Shown here: positions 1 to 7,363 of the stretch, one piece after another
How positions within the stretch are numbered: the stretch's first letter is position 1
Layout: the number at the start of each line of letters is the position of its first letter
DNA from: Streptomyces sp. H39-S7
Lineage (GTDB): Bacteria > Actinomycetota > Actinomycetes > Streptomycetales > Streptomycetaceae
Length of the DNA stretch: 64,000 bases
Assembly (NCBI RefSeq): GCF_027158205.1
Contig: NZ_JAPVLU010000038.1
Coordinates: forward strand, 1-64,000
Reading direction: 5' to 3'
Position numbers and translations under genes: made by a program
The notes under the pieces: model-generated
The model's input: the letters and a program-made list of their open reading frames with translations, nothing else
Database searches by the model: none
What the model was told of the DNA's origin: nothing

Positions 1-371
1 GATTACCCCGGGCGCCCGGCAGGCGATCCAAGTGGTGGGGTGGCGAAGCGACTTGAGCACCGGGAAGCTGGCCATCGAGCGCGTCTATCTGATCACCAGC
101 CTGAGCATCTTCGACGCCACCCCCCCCTGAACTCGCCACCTGGATCAGAGGCCACTGGGGCATCGAGAACCTGCTGCACCACGTCCGGGACCGCGCGTTC
201 CGCGAGGACGACTCCAAGGTCCGCACCGGCACGCTGCCCCGCGCCATGGCTTCCCTGCGCAACCTCACCATCAGCGTCTTCCGCCAGGACGGCCAGACCA
301 ACATCGCCGCCGCCCTCCGCCACACCGGCCGCGACTACCTCCGGCCCCTACGAACCCTCGGCCTCACGTGA
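1..371 (+). pseudogene. ISAs1-type transposase, C-terminal remnant, frameshifted
   Basis: The translation from position 2 reads like the C-terminal half of an ISAs1-family DDE transposase (ARQAIQVV..., IERVYLITSL) and then meets a stop at 128-130. In the next frame it resumes as WIRGHWGIENLLHHVRDR, FREDDSKVRTG and SVFRQDGQTNIAAALRHTG, ending with TGA at 369-371. The break lies at a run of eight C residues (120-127), so a one-base indel explains it. The 5' part is outside the window. This is either a dead insertion-sequence copy or a homopolymer sequencing error in a live one. The family call rests on the WGIEN-LHHVRD-FREDDS motifs. Confidence 0.75.
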
Positions 372-1070
372 CGAACCCGGACAGATCCCGATCACGCAAT
401 GACCCTGGGTAGAGGGAGGGTCCGTACGTAAGCGCCCTCACGTAGCGGAACAGACCACCGGTGCTGGCGTCGACACGAAAGCAGGCACCCGCAGAAGCGA
501 GGACCTCTGCCATGGCAACCACCGTGCAGGTATCCCCGAGAGCCGCCGTTATCCCGGCCCACGCCGCGTGGGGCGCCGCATTCAGTGCGGCTGATCGCTC
601 CTGGGCTGCGGCGGGTTTGGGAAGTAGGCCGTTGTCCCGACGCGGGACGGCGGAGCCCTCGCCCCGCCAGGCCCGGCTCTGCTGTGCCTTCCGGATCCGC
701 AGGCACGTGGCCCACACGATCGTCTGCAACCCGCGCCGCGCGGCCCGGCAGCAGCAACTTCCCTGCGGCGATCCCCATCGCCCGCGCCCGGCGGAAACCG
801 CCCGGCCATACCCACTGCGGGCGAACGTGGAAACCGCAGTACGCGAACGGCCGGACATCCCAGCCCGGTGTCGCCCACGCCCACGACAGCGCCGGCGTCA
901 GACAGACGCGAGAGCGGTGAGCCCACCCCTCAACCGGGCAAGGGGGCGAATAGTCCGGAAAGGGCGTAGCAGGCCCCGCTCGTCGCGCCCGACAATGTGA
1001 CGGCTGCCACGGATGTGGCGGTGGGACCAACACCGCGCCCAAGGTGTCCCCCGCTCCATGACGGGGGTCT
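372..1070. other. Gene-poor stretch, no supported gene
   Basis: About 700 bases between the transposase remnant and the ArsR-like gene. Open frames exist on both strands, but none has a convincing ribosome site, domain or natural residue composition; their Arg/Pro/Ala-rich translations are typical of high-GC non-coding frames. Nothing else could be recognised. Confidence 0.5.
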
Positions 1071-2066
1071 GTGGTGCTACGTATTCACTTCACCGCGGAA
1101 GATCTCGCCCGCACCCGGGTGGCCAGTACGATCGGGGCCGCCGCGGAGACGTACTACAGCCTGGAGATGCTGCGGAGACCTTCCCTCCCGCTGCCCTTCC
1201 AGCGCTGGCGCGCCTCCGTGGCCGGCCACCTCGGCGCGGACACCGCACCCCTCACCACACTGGTGCCGACCACAGGACCCGGTCTCGACCTGCTCGCGCT
1301 GGCAGGCGACTCGCCCGACATCGACCACGCCGTGGAGGCCCTGCTGCGCGCACCGCGCACCCGTGTACGCCGGGAGTTGGAACCCGTCGCCGTTGGTCCC
1401 GCCCACAGGTCCTGGGCGCGGGCCGTCGCCGACGGGGACTCCGACGCCCGACGGTTGCTGGCGGCCGGCCTCGTGGCCTGTCACCGGGCGACCGTCGCAC
1501 CCTACTGGGCGGCTTCGCGGCCACGGCTGGACGTGGTGCGTGCGCAGTACGCCCGCACGTTCCTGGAGGGGGGAGTCGAGACACTGCTGGCCGCCCTGAG
1601 CCCTCCGCTGGTGCGCTGGCGGCCGCCCGTGCTGGAGATTCGCTACCCGCGCCCGGTCGAGGTCCACCTGGGCGGCAGAGGGCTGATCCTGGTGCCGACC
1701 GTGTTCTCCTGGCGCGAGTTCAGCCTGCTGTACGACCCGCACGACGACGAGTCGGTGCCGCAGCTGACCGTGCCCGCGGTAACCGACCCGGCCGCGGCCG
1801 CGGCGCTGTGGCACCCCGGTGGCCCCAGGACGGACAATCCCCTAGGCGCCCTGCTCGGACGTACCCGGGCCGCTGCGCTGCGCTTGGCCCTCGACGGTTG
1901 CAGCACCACGGAACTGGCCGCGCGGCTCGGTGTCTCCCTGCCGGCCGTCAGCCAGCACACCAAGGCGTTGCGCGACGCGCGCCTCATCACCACCAGCCGA
2001 CGCGGTGGTTCCGTACTGCACATGGCCACCGCTCTGGGGCGGGAACTGCTGGACGGGAACCGATAG
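1071..2066 (+). CDS. ArsR/SmtB-like winged-helix transcriptional regulator
   Basis: A protein of about 331 aa with a large N-terminal part of the kind found in Streptomyces ArsR-type regulators (DUF5937-like; begins LRIHFTAEDLARTR). Its C-terminal winged helix-turn-helix lies at about residues 265-325 (ALDGCSTTELAARLGVSL, PAVSQHTKALRDARLITT). It should bind DNA and repress or switch a nearby gene; the signal is not evident. GTG at 1071 is used, and GTG 1074 is equally possible. No metal-binding cysteines typical of ArsR/SmtB are seen, so metal sensing is not implied. It stands alone in a degraded neighbourhood and may be a survivor of an older island. Confidence 0.75.
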   Translation: MVLRIHFTAEDLARTRVASTIGAAAETYYSLEMLRRPSLPLPFQRWRASVAGHLGADTAPLTTLVPTTGPGLDLLALAGDSPDIDHAVEALLRAPRTRVRRELEPVAVGPAHRSWARAVADGDSDARRLLAAGLVACHRATVAPYWAASRPRLDVVRAQYARTFLEGGVETLLAALSPPLVRWRPPVLEIRYPRPVEVHLGGRGLILVPTVFSWREFSLLYDPHDDESVPQLTVPAVTDPAAAAALWHPGGPRTDNPLGALLGRTRAAALRLALDGCSTTELAARLGVSLPAVSQHTKALRDARLITTSRRGGSVLHMATALGRELLDGNR

Positions 2067-2507
2067 CGCCGCACAGCGTGGCCCTCCTTTAAGCCATACC
2101 TTCAGGGCGTAGCCGCCCGTACCGGCAGCCCGGAACATTCATGGTGTTCGGCGTACCGAAACTCCTGGAGGTACGACAAGGGCAGGCAGCGTATGACCAC
2201 TTCACCGACGCCAACCGGGTCACCGGGTAGGAATCCTGTCCCGGTCCCTTCGGACGCCCAGCTCTCGTGCGCCTCCACGGCGGGGGCGGTGCAGCGGAAC
2301 TGCCCAGGGGCAAGCCGGTACAGCAGGGTTGCCTTCCGTTTTCCCGCCGACCGCGGCGGATGCCGCGGCCATCGGACAGCCGGGCAGTGGGGCCTTCTGT
2401 TCACAGCCGCACTCCCGTGGGAGTCGAACCAGGCCGTGCCCTACAGACGAATCAGCGCTTCTCGCCGAGGTGCCAGAGGCTCACTACATCGAAAGGCAGC
2501 TATCACC
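2067..2507. other. Intergenic stretch upstream of small secreted protein
   Basis: About 440 bases. It holds a GGAGGTACGA element near 2166 that resembles a ribosome site, but no convincing gene follows it; the short frame from 2193 has unnatural composition until it reaches the secreted protein start at 2508. It presumably contains the promoter of the secreted-protein gene. Confidence 0.4.
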
Positions 2508-2864
2508 ATGAAATCCCACTTCATCCGTACTGTTGTGATCGCAGGCTTCGCCGCAGGTGGTCTGTTCGCCAGCGTGGCCACGGCCACCGCGGCACCTGTG
2601 TCCGCCGTCGCCGCGCCCACAGCGTCGCCGGCCAGCGTCAGCTCCGCGCCGACCTGCGTCTACCTGTACCAAACCGACTACATCCGCGACGGCAAGTACC
2701 GTTCGCTGGCGAACGCCAAGAACAACTGCACCTACCCCATCCGGACCCGCATGATCTGGGTGGGCACCACTGACGGGGGCTGCTTCAGCCTCAACCCGGG
2801 ACAGGACCACGGCGAATCCAAGCCCGGAACCGCACCGTACGTCTCCGAGCTGCGCGACTGCTGA
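2508..2864 (+). CDS. Small secreted protein of unknown function
   Basis: 118 aa starting at ATG 2508. Residues 1-28 form a clear Sec signal peptide: MKSHFIRT, a hydrophobic stretch VVIAGFAAGGLFASVA, then ATATAAP with an Ala-X-Ala cleavage site. An Ala/Ser/Pro linker follows, then a mature part of about 70 residues with four cysteines (in PTCVYLYQ, NNCTYPI, GGCFSL, LRDC) that could form two disulfides. The upstream AAAGGCAGC is a weak ribosome site. The longer in-frame extension upstream lacks a signal peptide and is rejected. Family not recognised; it resembles the many small extracellular proteins of streptomycetes. Confidence 0.7.
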   Translation: MKSHFIRTVVIAGFAAGGLFASVATATAAPVSAVAAPTASPASVSSAPTCVYLYQTDYIRDGKYRSLANAKNNCTYPIRTRMIWVGTTDGGCFSLNPGQDHGESKPGTAPYVSELRDC

Positions 2865-2955
2865 CACACCGCAAGCTCTGCACAGGACAACGAGATGTCA
2901 GTGGGGGCCAGGTGACCGTGGGCGGGGGCCGGGCTCCCACTGGCAGGTGCCCAAC

Positions 2956-3078
2956 CGAGACCTTCGCGTACCAGTGGGCACTGGACTCGGGGATCCGCGT
3001 CTGGATGGCGTAGTCCCCATACATCGCGCCGAACCGCCTGCTGTAGCCGCAGGACCACTCGCAGTTGTCCGTCAGCGA
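2956..3078 (-). pseudogene. GH1 beta-glucosidase, C-terminal remnant
   Basis: On the minus strand about 40 residues read SLTDNCEWSCGYSRRFGAMY then GDYAIQTRIPESSAHWYAKV. This matches the conserved C-terminal pattern of family 1 beta-glucosidases (SLLDNFEW-GYS-RFG-VYVDY-TQ-R-PK-SA-WY). The residue facing the sugar in the DNFEW motif is altered (F to C) and no upstream GH1 sequence is joined to it. It is therefore a truncated, dead fragment that records loss of a sugar-utilisation gene here. Confidence 0.6.
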
Positions 3079-3305
3079 GCGACCACAGGAAGCAGCACGG
3101 ACATCGGCGCCGCCCGCGATCGCGCGGCGCACGCCAGAGGCCCGAGGCCGGCCAGCCACTGCACGGTCGCGACGAACGCTCGGGTGAACAGCCGCTGCGC
3201 CGACTGCTCGCCGTACCGCTCGACGCAGCCGGGCCGGCCCTCGAGGACCAACTCCTGCTCCTCGAGGGCCTCGGCCAGCTCTGGGGCCGTCAAAGGCAAG
3301 CTCAC
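3072..3305 (-). CDS. Small hypothetical protein, doubtful
   Basis: A 77-aa frame starting with GTG at 3305, whose GTGA overlaps the stop of a short upstream frame ending ...WVRAVLDDLL. The first 50 residues have natural composition (PLTAPELAEALEEQELVLEG, a helical stretch), while the tail overlaps the GH1 remnant and becomes Arg/Ala-rich. The C-terminus is therefore probably not original. Function unknown. It could be the first part of a gene disrupted by the event that brought in the glucosidase tail. Confidence 0.35.
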   Translation of the reverse strand: MSLPLTAPELAEALEEQELVLEGRPGCVERYGEQSAQRLFTRAFVATVQWLAGLGPLACAARSRAAPMSVLLPVVAR

Positions 3306-3398
3306 AGCAGATCATCCAGGACCGCCCGCACCCACGCGACGGCTCCCTTACCGGCACGGACCTGATCACGGAGCCTGACCGACATCACGGATTCAAGT

Positions 3399-3680
3399 TC
3401 AGAAGCCGGGAACGGTGACGTCTTCGTGCTGGGACGGGCGCTCGGGCTTTGCGCAGGTAGCCGTCGCCGAGGTCGCTCTCGTCGAGCAGGCGGGCCTTCA
3501 GCGTGGCTGGCGACAGCGGAGCGGGGCTCTGGTCGCCACCGGCAGGATTCTCGGCGTGGGCGGAGGAAGCCCTGTCGGGCTTGCCCTTGGTGGTGTGGGT
3601 GGAGCGGGCGAGGACGGTGACGGCGGTGAGGCAAAGGGCGGTGGCACGCGAACGCGCATGGTCGTAGGGGCGGGGGTCAG
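3399..3680 (-). pseudogene. Lipoprotein-like gene remnant
   Basis: The frame reads a hydrophobic leader-like piece (TALCLTAVTVLA), a Thr/Ser/Pro linker, then SPATLKARLLDESDLGDGYL. This resembles the mature start of Streptomyces lipoproteins of the LL-ESDL-GY type. After GYLRK the natural reading (PERPSQHEDVTVPGF) continues only after a one-base shift and stops at 3399-3401. The expected lipobox cysteine is missing (LARS) and most of the protein is absent. It is a decayed fragment; the name rests on weak family memory. Confidence 0.4.
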
Positions 3681-4149
3681 TGGCCGAGGTGGCGCAGGCA
3701 GTCCTCGAACGTGGCGTGGGTTGCGTCGGGGGGCCGGTGTGCCGGTTGTACCAGGCGGTGTCGAGACGCGGCTCAGGCTGCTGATGCCCTGCCTGGCAGC
3801 GCAACCAGATCTGGTTGCGGGTGGAGAGGATGAGCCAGTCCCGGTACGTCCCGCACTCGGTACAGGCGACCATCTCGCCGTCGAGGACGAGCGGCTGCTT
3901 CCAGGACGTCATCCGGCCAGCGACCTGATTGTGGCTCGAAACCCGCAGTTCCGGCGGAAGGAAGTCGTCCACCACGGCAGCCGGCTCGGCGTAATCCAGT
4001 TCGGCCCGCACCCGCTCGACCTGCGGCGGCACCTGCCCCTGCAACTGCGCCGACATCTCGAAGAACCGTTGCTGCGCTGCGCGGGGCTCCTTCGCACGGC
4101 GGCGTATCCGGTGAAACACCCTGGCGCCCTCCCTCGTCTCGTCCTGCAC
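3677..4149 (-). pseudogene. Hypothetical protein with one frameshift
   Basis: The reading from about 4149 has natural composition: a helical N-terminus, a middle part ELRVSSHNQVAGRMTSWKQ, and a probable metal-binding segment ACTECGTYRDW...LRCQAGHQ. At the six-base C run (G on the plus strand, 3728-3733) one extra base would restore the reading PDATHATFEDCLRHLGH with a stop at 3677-3679. Without it the frame runs on into the lipoprotein remnant. The start is uncertain (GTG 4149 or an internal ATG near 4056; no good ribosome site). Function unknown. Confidence 0.45.
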
Positions 4150-4460
4150 GCGTCATGATCGTGCCCCAGATCCCGGGCGGCCTTCAACTCACAAAATCAA
4201 CAGTCGCGCCGCATGGGGCGGCATGCCCGTCATGCGCAGTCCAGCGCGGAGGATCACGAGTTCGCCACGGCACGTTTCCACAAGGCGGAAGACGGCGTTT
4301 GCCCGGTATGCCTAGCCACACCTCACCCCCTACTTTCGCCCAACTGCACGGCGCCTACTGGCTCGACTCGTGGTTTGTCGCGCATACGTCTTCGTGCGCG
4401 TGTGTTAACCCTTCGCAGCTCGGGCGGCGTGCTGAGTCTGCGGCCGAGTAACGGCAGGGC
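4150..4460. other. Intergenic stretch downstream of relaxase
   Basis: About 310 bases between the broken gene and the end of the relaxase. Short plus-strand frames here have no ribosome site or recognisable domain. No terminator hairpin or attachment repeat was identified by eye. Confidence 0.45.
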
Positions 4461-6194
4461 TCAGCGTGTGTTGCCCGCCGGCTTCTCGCCTTGAGGCCCG
4501 CCGGGCGTGGTGGGACGAGGCGTTGCCGGACGTTCGGCAGACGCGCCTTCCACCGTGCCGGAGTCCGGGAGCCCAGAGGCGTCGGCCGGTAGTTCCGCCA
4601 GACGTCGCAGGCGCCACGTCAGAACTCCGCTCACCGAGTCCGCGGTGTCGAGTTCGCGTCGGTGTGCTGTGCTGCTCAGAAGGGTTGCTGGGTCGAGGCC
4701 GGCGGCTTCGACCTCGGCGATGGTCGCTGCCAGTGCGTACCAGCCGGGTTCGGCGAGGATCCGTTCTGCCAACTCCGGCACCGCTACACGCAGCAGTACC
4801 GTCTGCCGTTGGAGCAGCGGCCGGGGCAGGCGCTGCCCGCGCTGGTACAGGACCGCGAGCGGTTGGGCGGCTGCGGCCTGGTAGGCGGACCGCAGGTGCG
4901 TGGCGGCTTGGAGGGCGGCGGCGGCCTGCTGCGCGTGCCCCTTCTTCGCGTGCCAGTGCGCGGTGGTCGTGATGAGGAAGAACAGCATGTCGATGGCCAT
5001 CGCGGTCGTCGCACCGTCTTCGCCTCGACCCAGGGCGGGCCCGCCCTGGACGAGATCGCGGGCGGCCTGCCGCAAGGCACGATCGTGCCCGCGTTCTGCC
5101 CGGACGTGGGAACGCGAAGCCCGCTCGAACGCGGATGCGGCATCGCGCAGTTCGCGCCGGGTGTGGGCGGCGGACGTCTTCGCGAGCGCGTCCAGTACCT
5201 CACCGGCCGCCGCGATGTGGGCAGCGGCGACCGCGTCGTCGCCGTGTTCGACGATCGTGATCGCCGTCCAGGCAACCGACGCGGTTCGCCGGCGCGCGGC
5301 GGAGGGGCTGGCAGGCGTTGCGCGGCCGGGAGCACCTGGCGGCGAGATTTTCCCGAAATCGGCGGACCAGCGCTCCCGGATCCTGGGCAGGGAAAGGTCC
5401 GGGGCCAGCCGTGCCCCGGGGTAAAACACGGGCTCGCCGTCCTTGTTGCGGTCGTCCGGCAGGGCCACCTTGTAGCCGAGCAGGTCGCCGGAGGGAGCTG
5501 CGCGCTTGCGGATCAGGAGGCCGGCGGCGGCCAGCCGGTCGAAGAACTCCCCCTCGCTCGTGGCGCCTGTCACCGCTCGGCGTACGCTCTCGCGCAACTC
5601 CTCACGCGCGGTGCGCTCGCGGCCCTGCCGCTGGGCCTTGTGCCGCTCCGCGCTGGTGGGGCGTTGGGCTGCGGTGCCGTCGCCGGTGTTGAGTTGCTTA
5701 AGGCCGTACTCGGCTTCGATCAGGCGGGCTTCGGCCTGGGAGCGCTTAGCGTCGTTGTTCAGCCGCGGCCTGCGACCGTCCTCGCGCACGAGGGTGGCGA
5801 TGATGTGGATGTGGTCGCCCGCGTGGCGCACGGCAGCCCAGCGGCAAGCGGTGTCGTCGTCCGCCGGGGCGATGCCGGTCGCCGCGAGCATGCGTCGGGC
5901 GATCTGCGCCCACTGCTCGTCGGTCAGGAGCGGATCTTCCGCAGCGGTCCGCACTGACAGGTGCCAGACGTGCTTGTCCGGACGCCGCGACGCCGGCAAG
6001 GCGTTGACCGGCTGGTCCAGGAGCTGCTGGAGTTGCTTCAGAGTCGCCTGCGGATCGCGGCCGGGGTCAGGGGCGAAACCGTCCCAGGCCGCAACGAGGT
6101 GGGGGTCGGTGTGTTCTTCGTGGGTACTGGTCGCGTAGAGGTAGGCGAGCAGGCCGATGGTGCGTGACCCGCGCTTGTGGACGCGGGGGATCAC
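4461..6194 (-). CDS. Relaxase / mobilization nuclease
   Basis: 577 aa. The N-terminal ~230 residues match actinobacterial relaxase/mobilization nucleases: VIPRVHKRGSRTIGLLAYLY (Tyr region), VWHLSVRTAAEDPLLTD, then CRWAAVRHAGDHIHIIATLV, which carries the His-rich metal-binding motif (H-x-x-DHIHI). The enzyme would nick DNA at oriT and stay bound to the 5' end. The C-terminal half is long, Ala-rich and probably helical. The start is GTG 6194, whose GTGA overlaps the mobC stop, so the two are translationally coupled. It is the last gene of the minus-strand mobilization block. No coupling ATPase gene is adjacent. Confidence 0.88.
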   Translation of the reverse strand: MIPRVHKRGSRTIGLLAYLYATSTHEEHTDPHLVAAWDGFAPDPGRDPQATLKQLQQLLDQPVNALPASRRPDKHVWHLSVRTAAEDPLLTDEQWAQIARRMLAATGIAPADDDTACRWAAVRHAGDHIHIIATLVREDGRRPRLNNDAKRSQAEARLIEAEYGLKQLNTGDGTAAQRPTSAERHKAQRQGRERTAREELRESVRRAVTGATSEGEFFDRLAAAGLLIRKRAAPSGDLLGYKVALPDDRNKDGEPVFYPGARLAPDLSLPRIRERWSADFGKISPPGAPGRATPASPSAARRRTASVAWTAITIVEHGDDAVAAAHIAAAGEVLDALAKTSAAHTRRELRDAASAFERASRSHVRAERGHDRALRQAARDLVQGGPALGRGEDGATTAMAIDMLFFLITTTAHWHAKKGHAQQAAAALQAATHLRSAYQAAAAQPLAVLYQRGQRLPRPLLQRQTVLLRVAVPELAERILAEPGWYALAATIAEVEAAGLDPATLLSSTAHRRELDTADSVSGVLTWRLRRLAELPADASGLPDSGTVEGASAERPATPRPTTPGGPQGEKPAGNTR

Positions 6195-6850
6195 CTGGCT
6201 CGTGATTCGGTGTCTAGGTAGCGCTGAGTGAAGGCGTCCACACGTTGGGCAGCGGCTCGGACAGCGTTGAGGACGGCCGTGGCGTGCAGAACGTCTGCAC
6301 CGGAATTCGTGGCCTTGGCTACCTGATTGAGGTTGTTGCCGATCTGGTTCAGGTGGCGGCGGACCGCGAATAGTTCCGAAATCACTTCGCGTTCCGAAGC
6401 AATCGCGGCGGCTGTGCGGTTGAGATCGCCGGCGGCTTTGAGCGCTGCGTAGGCGAGGAAACTGGCGACGCTCATCTGGCATGCGGCGGCGGCGCGGACG
6501 AGCTGCTGGAACTCTTCGTTGTTCATGCGGCAGCTGGGCTGGTGCTCGCGCTTGTGCGCGTCGTGGAGGCGCTGGCGCGTGCGCGGTTTCGCGGGCGGGG
6601 CGTGAGTGCAGTGTGTGCTGTGGCAGGTGTGCTGTGTCTTTTCCTGGAGATGCGGTCCGCCCTCGGCCGCATCTTCCCGGACCGGCGCCCCCTGGTGCCG
6701 GTCCGATTCCCCCGCCACTTTGGGGGCGGGGGACCCATTTGCATTGCTCCCGACGGGAGCAATGCAAATGGGATAACTTGCTCGCCCCGGAACCGAGTTG
6801 AGGTCATGAGCGGGTTCCGGGGTGTTGGCGTTCTGGGTCGGGTTCGTCAT
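6191..6850 (-). CDS. MobC-like mobilization accessory protein
   Basis: 219 aa. The C-terminal ~115 residues carry the MobC pattern: NNEEFQQLVRAAAACQMSVA, then FAVRRHLNQIGNNLNQVAKA. MobC proteins help the relaxase bind and open oriT. The start chosen is ATG 6850, because it overlaps the stop of the upstream 78-aa gene (ATGA) and has a GAGG element about 10 bases before it. The N-terminal ~85 residues are low in conservation and include a stretch encoded by a 39-bp palindrome. A shorter protein starting near 6526 is possible if the palindrome is a non-coding oriT. GTGA overlap with the relaxase. Confidence 0.8.
   Translation of the reverse strand: MTNPTQNANTPEPAHDLNSVPGRASYPICIAPVGSNANGSPAPKVAGESDRHQGAPVREDAAEGGPHLQEKTQHTCHSTHCTHAPPAKPRTRQRLHDAHKREHQPSCRMNNEEFQQLVRAAAACQMSVASFLAYAALKAAGDLNRTAAAIASEREVISELFAVRRHLNQIGNNLNQVAKATNSGADVLHATAVLNAVRAAAQRVDAFTQRYLDTESRAR
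6734..6772. repeat. 39-bp palindrome, candidate oriT element
   Basis: Left arm CCCATTTGCATTGCTCCCG (6734-6752), one central A, right arm CGGGAGCAATGCAAATGGG (6754-6772): 19 bp of perfect inverted symmetry. It lies about 80 bases inside the 5' part of mobC as annotated and upstream of the relaxase. Inverted repeats immediately upstream of mobC/relaxase genes are the usual setting of oriT. That role is inferred; a transcription attenuator or regulator site is the alternative. Confidence 0.55.
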
Positions 6851-7083
6851 CGGGATGCGGGCCTCGTGGAGTGGGTGCGGTGCTGGATGGTGGCGACCAG
6901 TTCGACGACCTGGGCTGGTCCCTTGAGGACGTGGACGGGTCCGTCGGGCTGGTGCTGGATGAGCCACTGGCCGGTCGGGCAGAGGACGGCGGCGTGCAGG
7001 AGCCGTCGGCGGACCAGGACGTCCGCCCAGGTGCCGGCCTCGGCGGTCGTGGGCTCGGATGAACGAGGATGACGCGGTATCAC
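6847..7083 (-). CDS. Small conserved-context hypothetical protein
   Basis: 78 aa starting at GTG 7083, six bases after a strong GGAGG. Its stop overlaps the mobC start (ATGA), placing it first in the orf78-mobC-relaxase unit. The sequence (TWADVLVRRRLLHAAVLCPT, GQWLIQHQPDGPVHVLKG, VVELVATIQ) looks like a compact alpha/beta fold without a known motif. Position suggests a role in mobilization or its control, but the function is unknown. Confidence 0.65.
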   Translation of the reverse strand: MIPRHPRSSEPTTAEAGTWADVLVRRRLLHAAVLCPTGQWLIQHQPDGPVHVLKGPAQVVELVATIQHRTHSTRPASR

Positions 7084-7171
7084 GGCGTACCTCCTTAAGC
7101 AGGGCGGTAGCCCGGCGCAGAGCCGAGCCACCCATGGCGGATAGGGGTGATGACCTGCTGTTTTGCCCGAT

Positions 7172-7363
7172 TCAGCCGCACTCGGGGCAGCGCCCGACGT
7201 GGCTGTTGAGCGCCCGGGCCATCCGTGCCTTCGTCGATGCGGCCTGCTTCGCGCTGGACTTCGCCGCCGGCCTGCCCTCGTGCCGTACGGAGTGGGCGAG
7301 CATGAAGCCGATCTCCCGCTCGTACTCCGCGCGGACGGTCTTGAACTGGTGGCAGGTCTTCAT
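7172..7363 (-). CDS. Small protein with C-terminal CPECG
   Basis: 63 aa, basic and helical (MKTCHQFKTVRAEYEREIGF, SSAKQAASTKARMARAL), ending HVGRCPECG. The CPxCG end plus Cys4/His5 near the N-terminus could bind a metal. ATG 7363 overlaps the stop of the large membrane protein gene (ATGA), and AGGAG lies about nine bases upstream. Probably a small DNA- or RNA-binding protein of the element; function unknown. Confidence 0.6.
   Translation of the reverse strand: MKTCHQFKTVRAEYEREIGFMLAHSVRHEGRPAAKSSAKQAASTKARMARALNSHVGRCPECG

Noticed and set aside
6195..6767. N-terminal extension of the relaxase frame
   Set aside because: It overlaps mobC out of frame and has unnatural composition.
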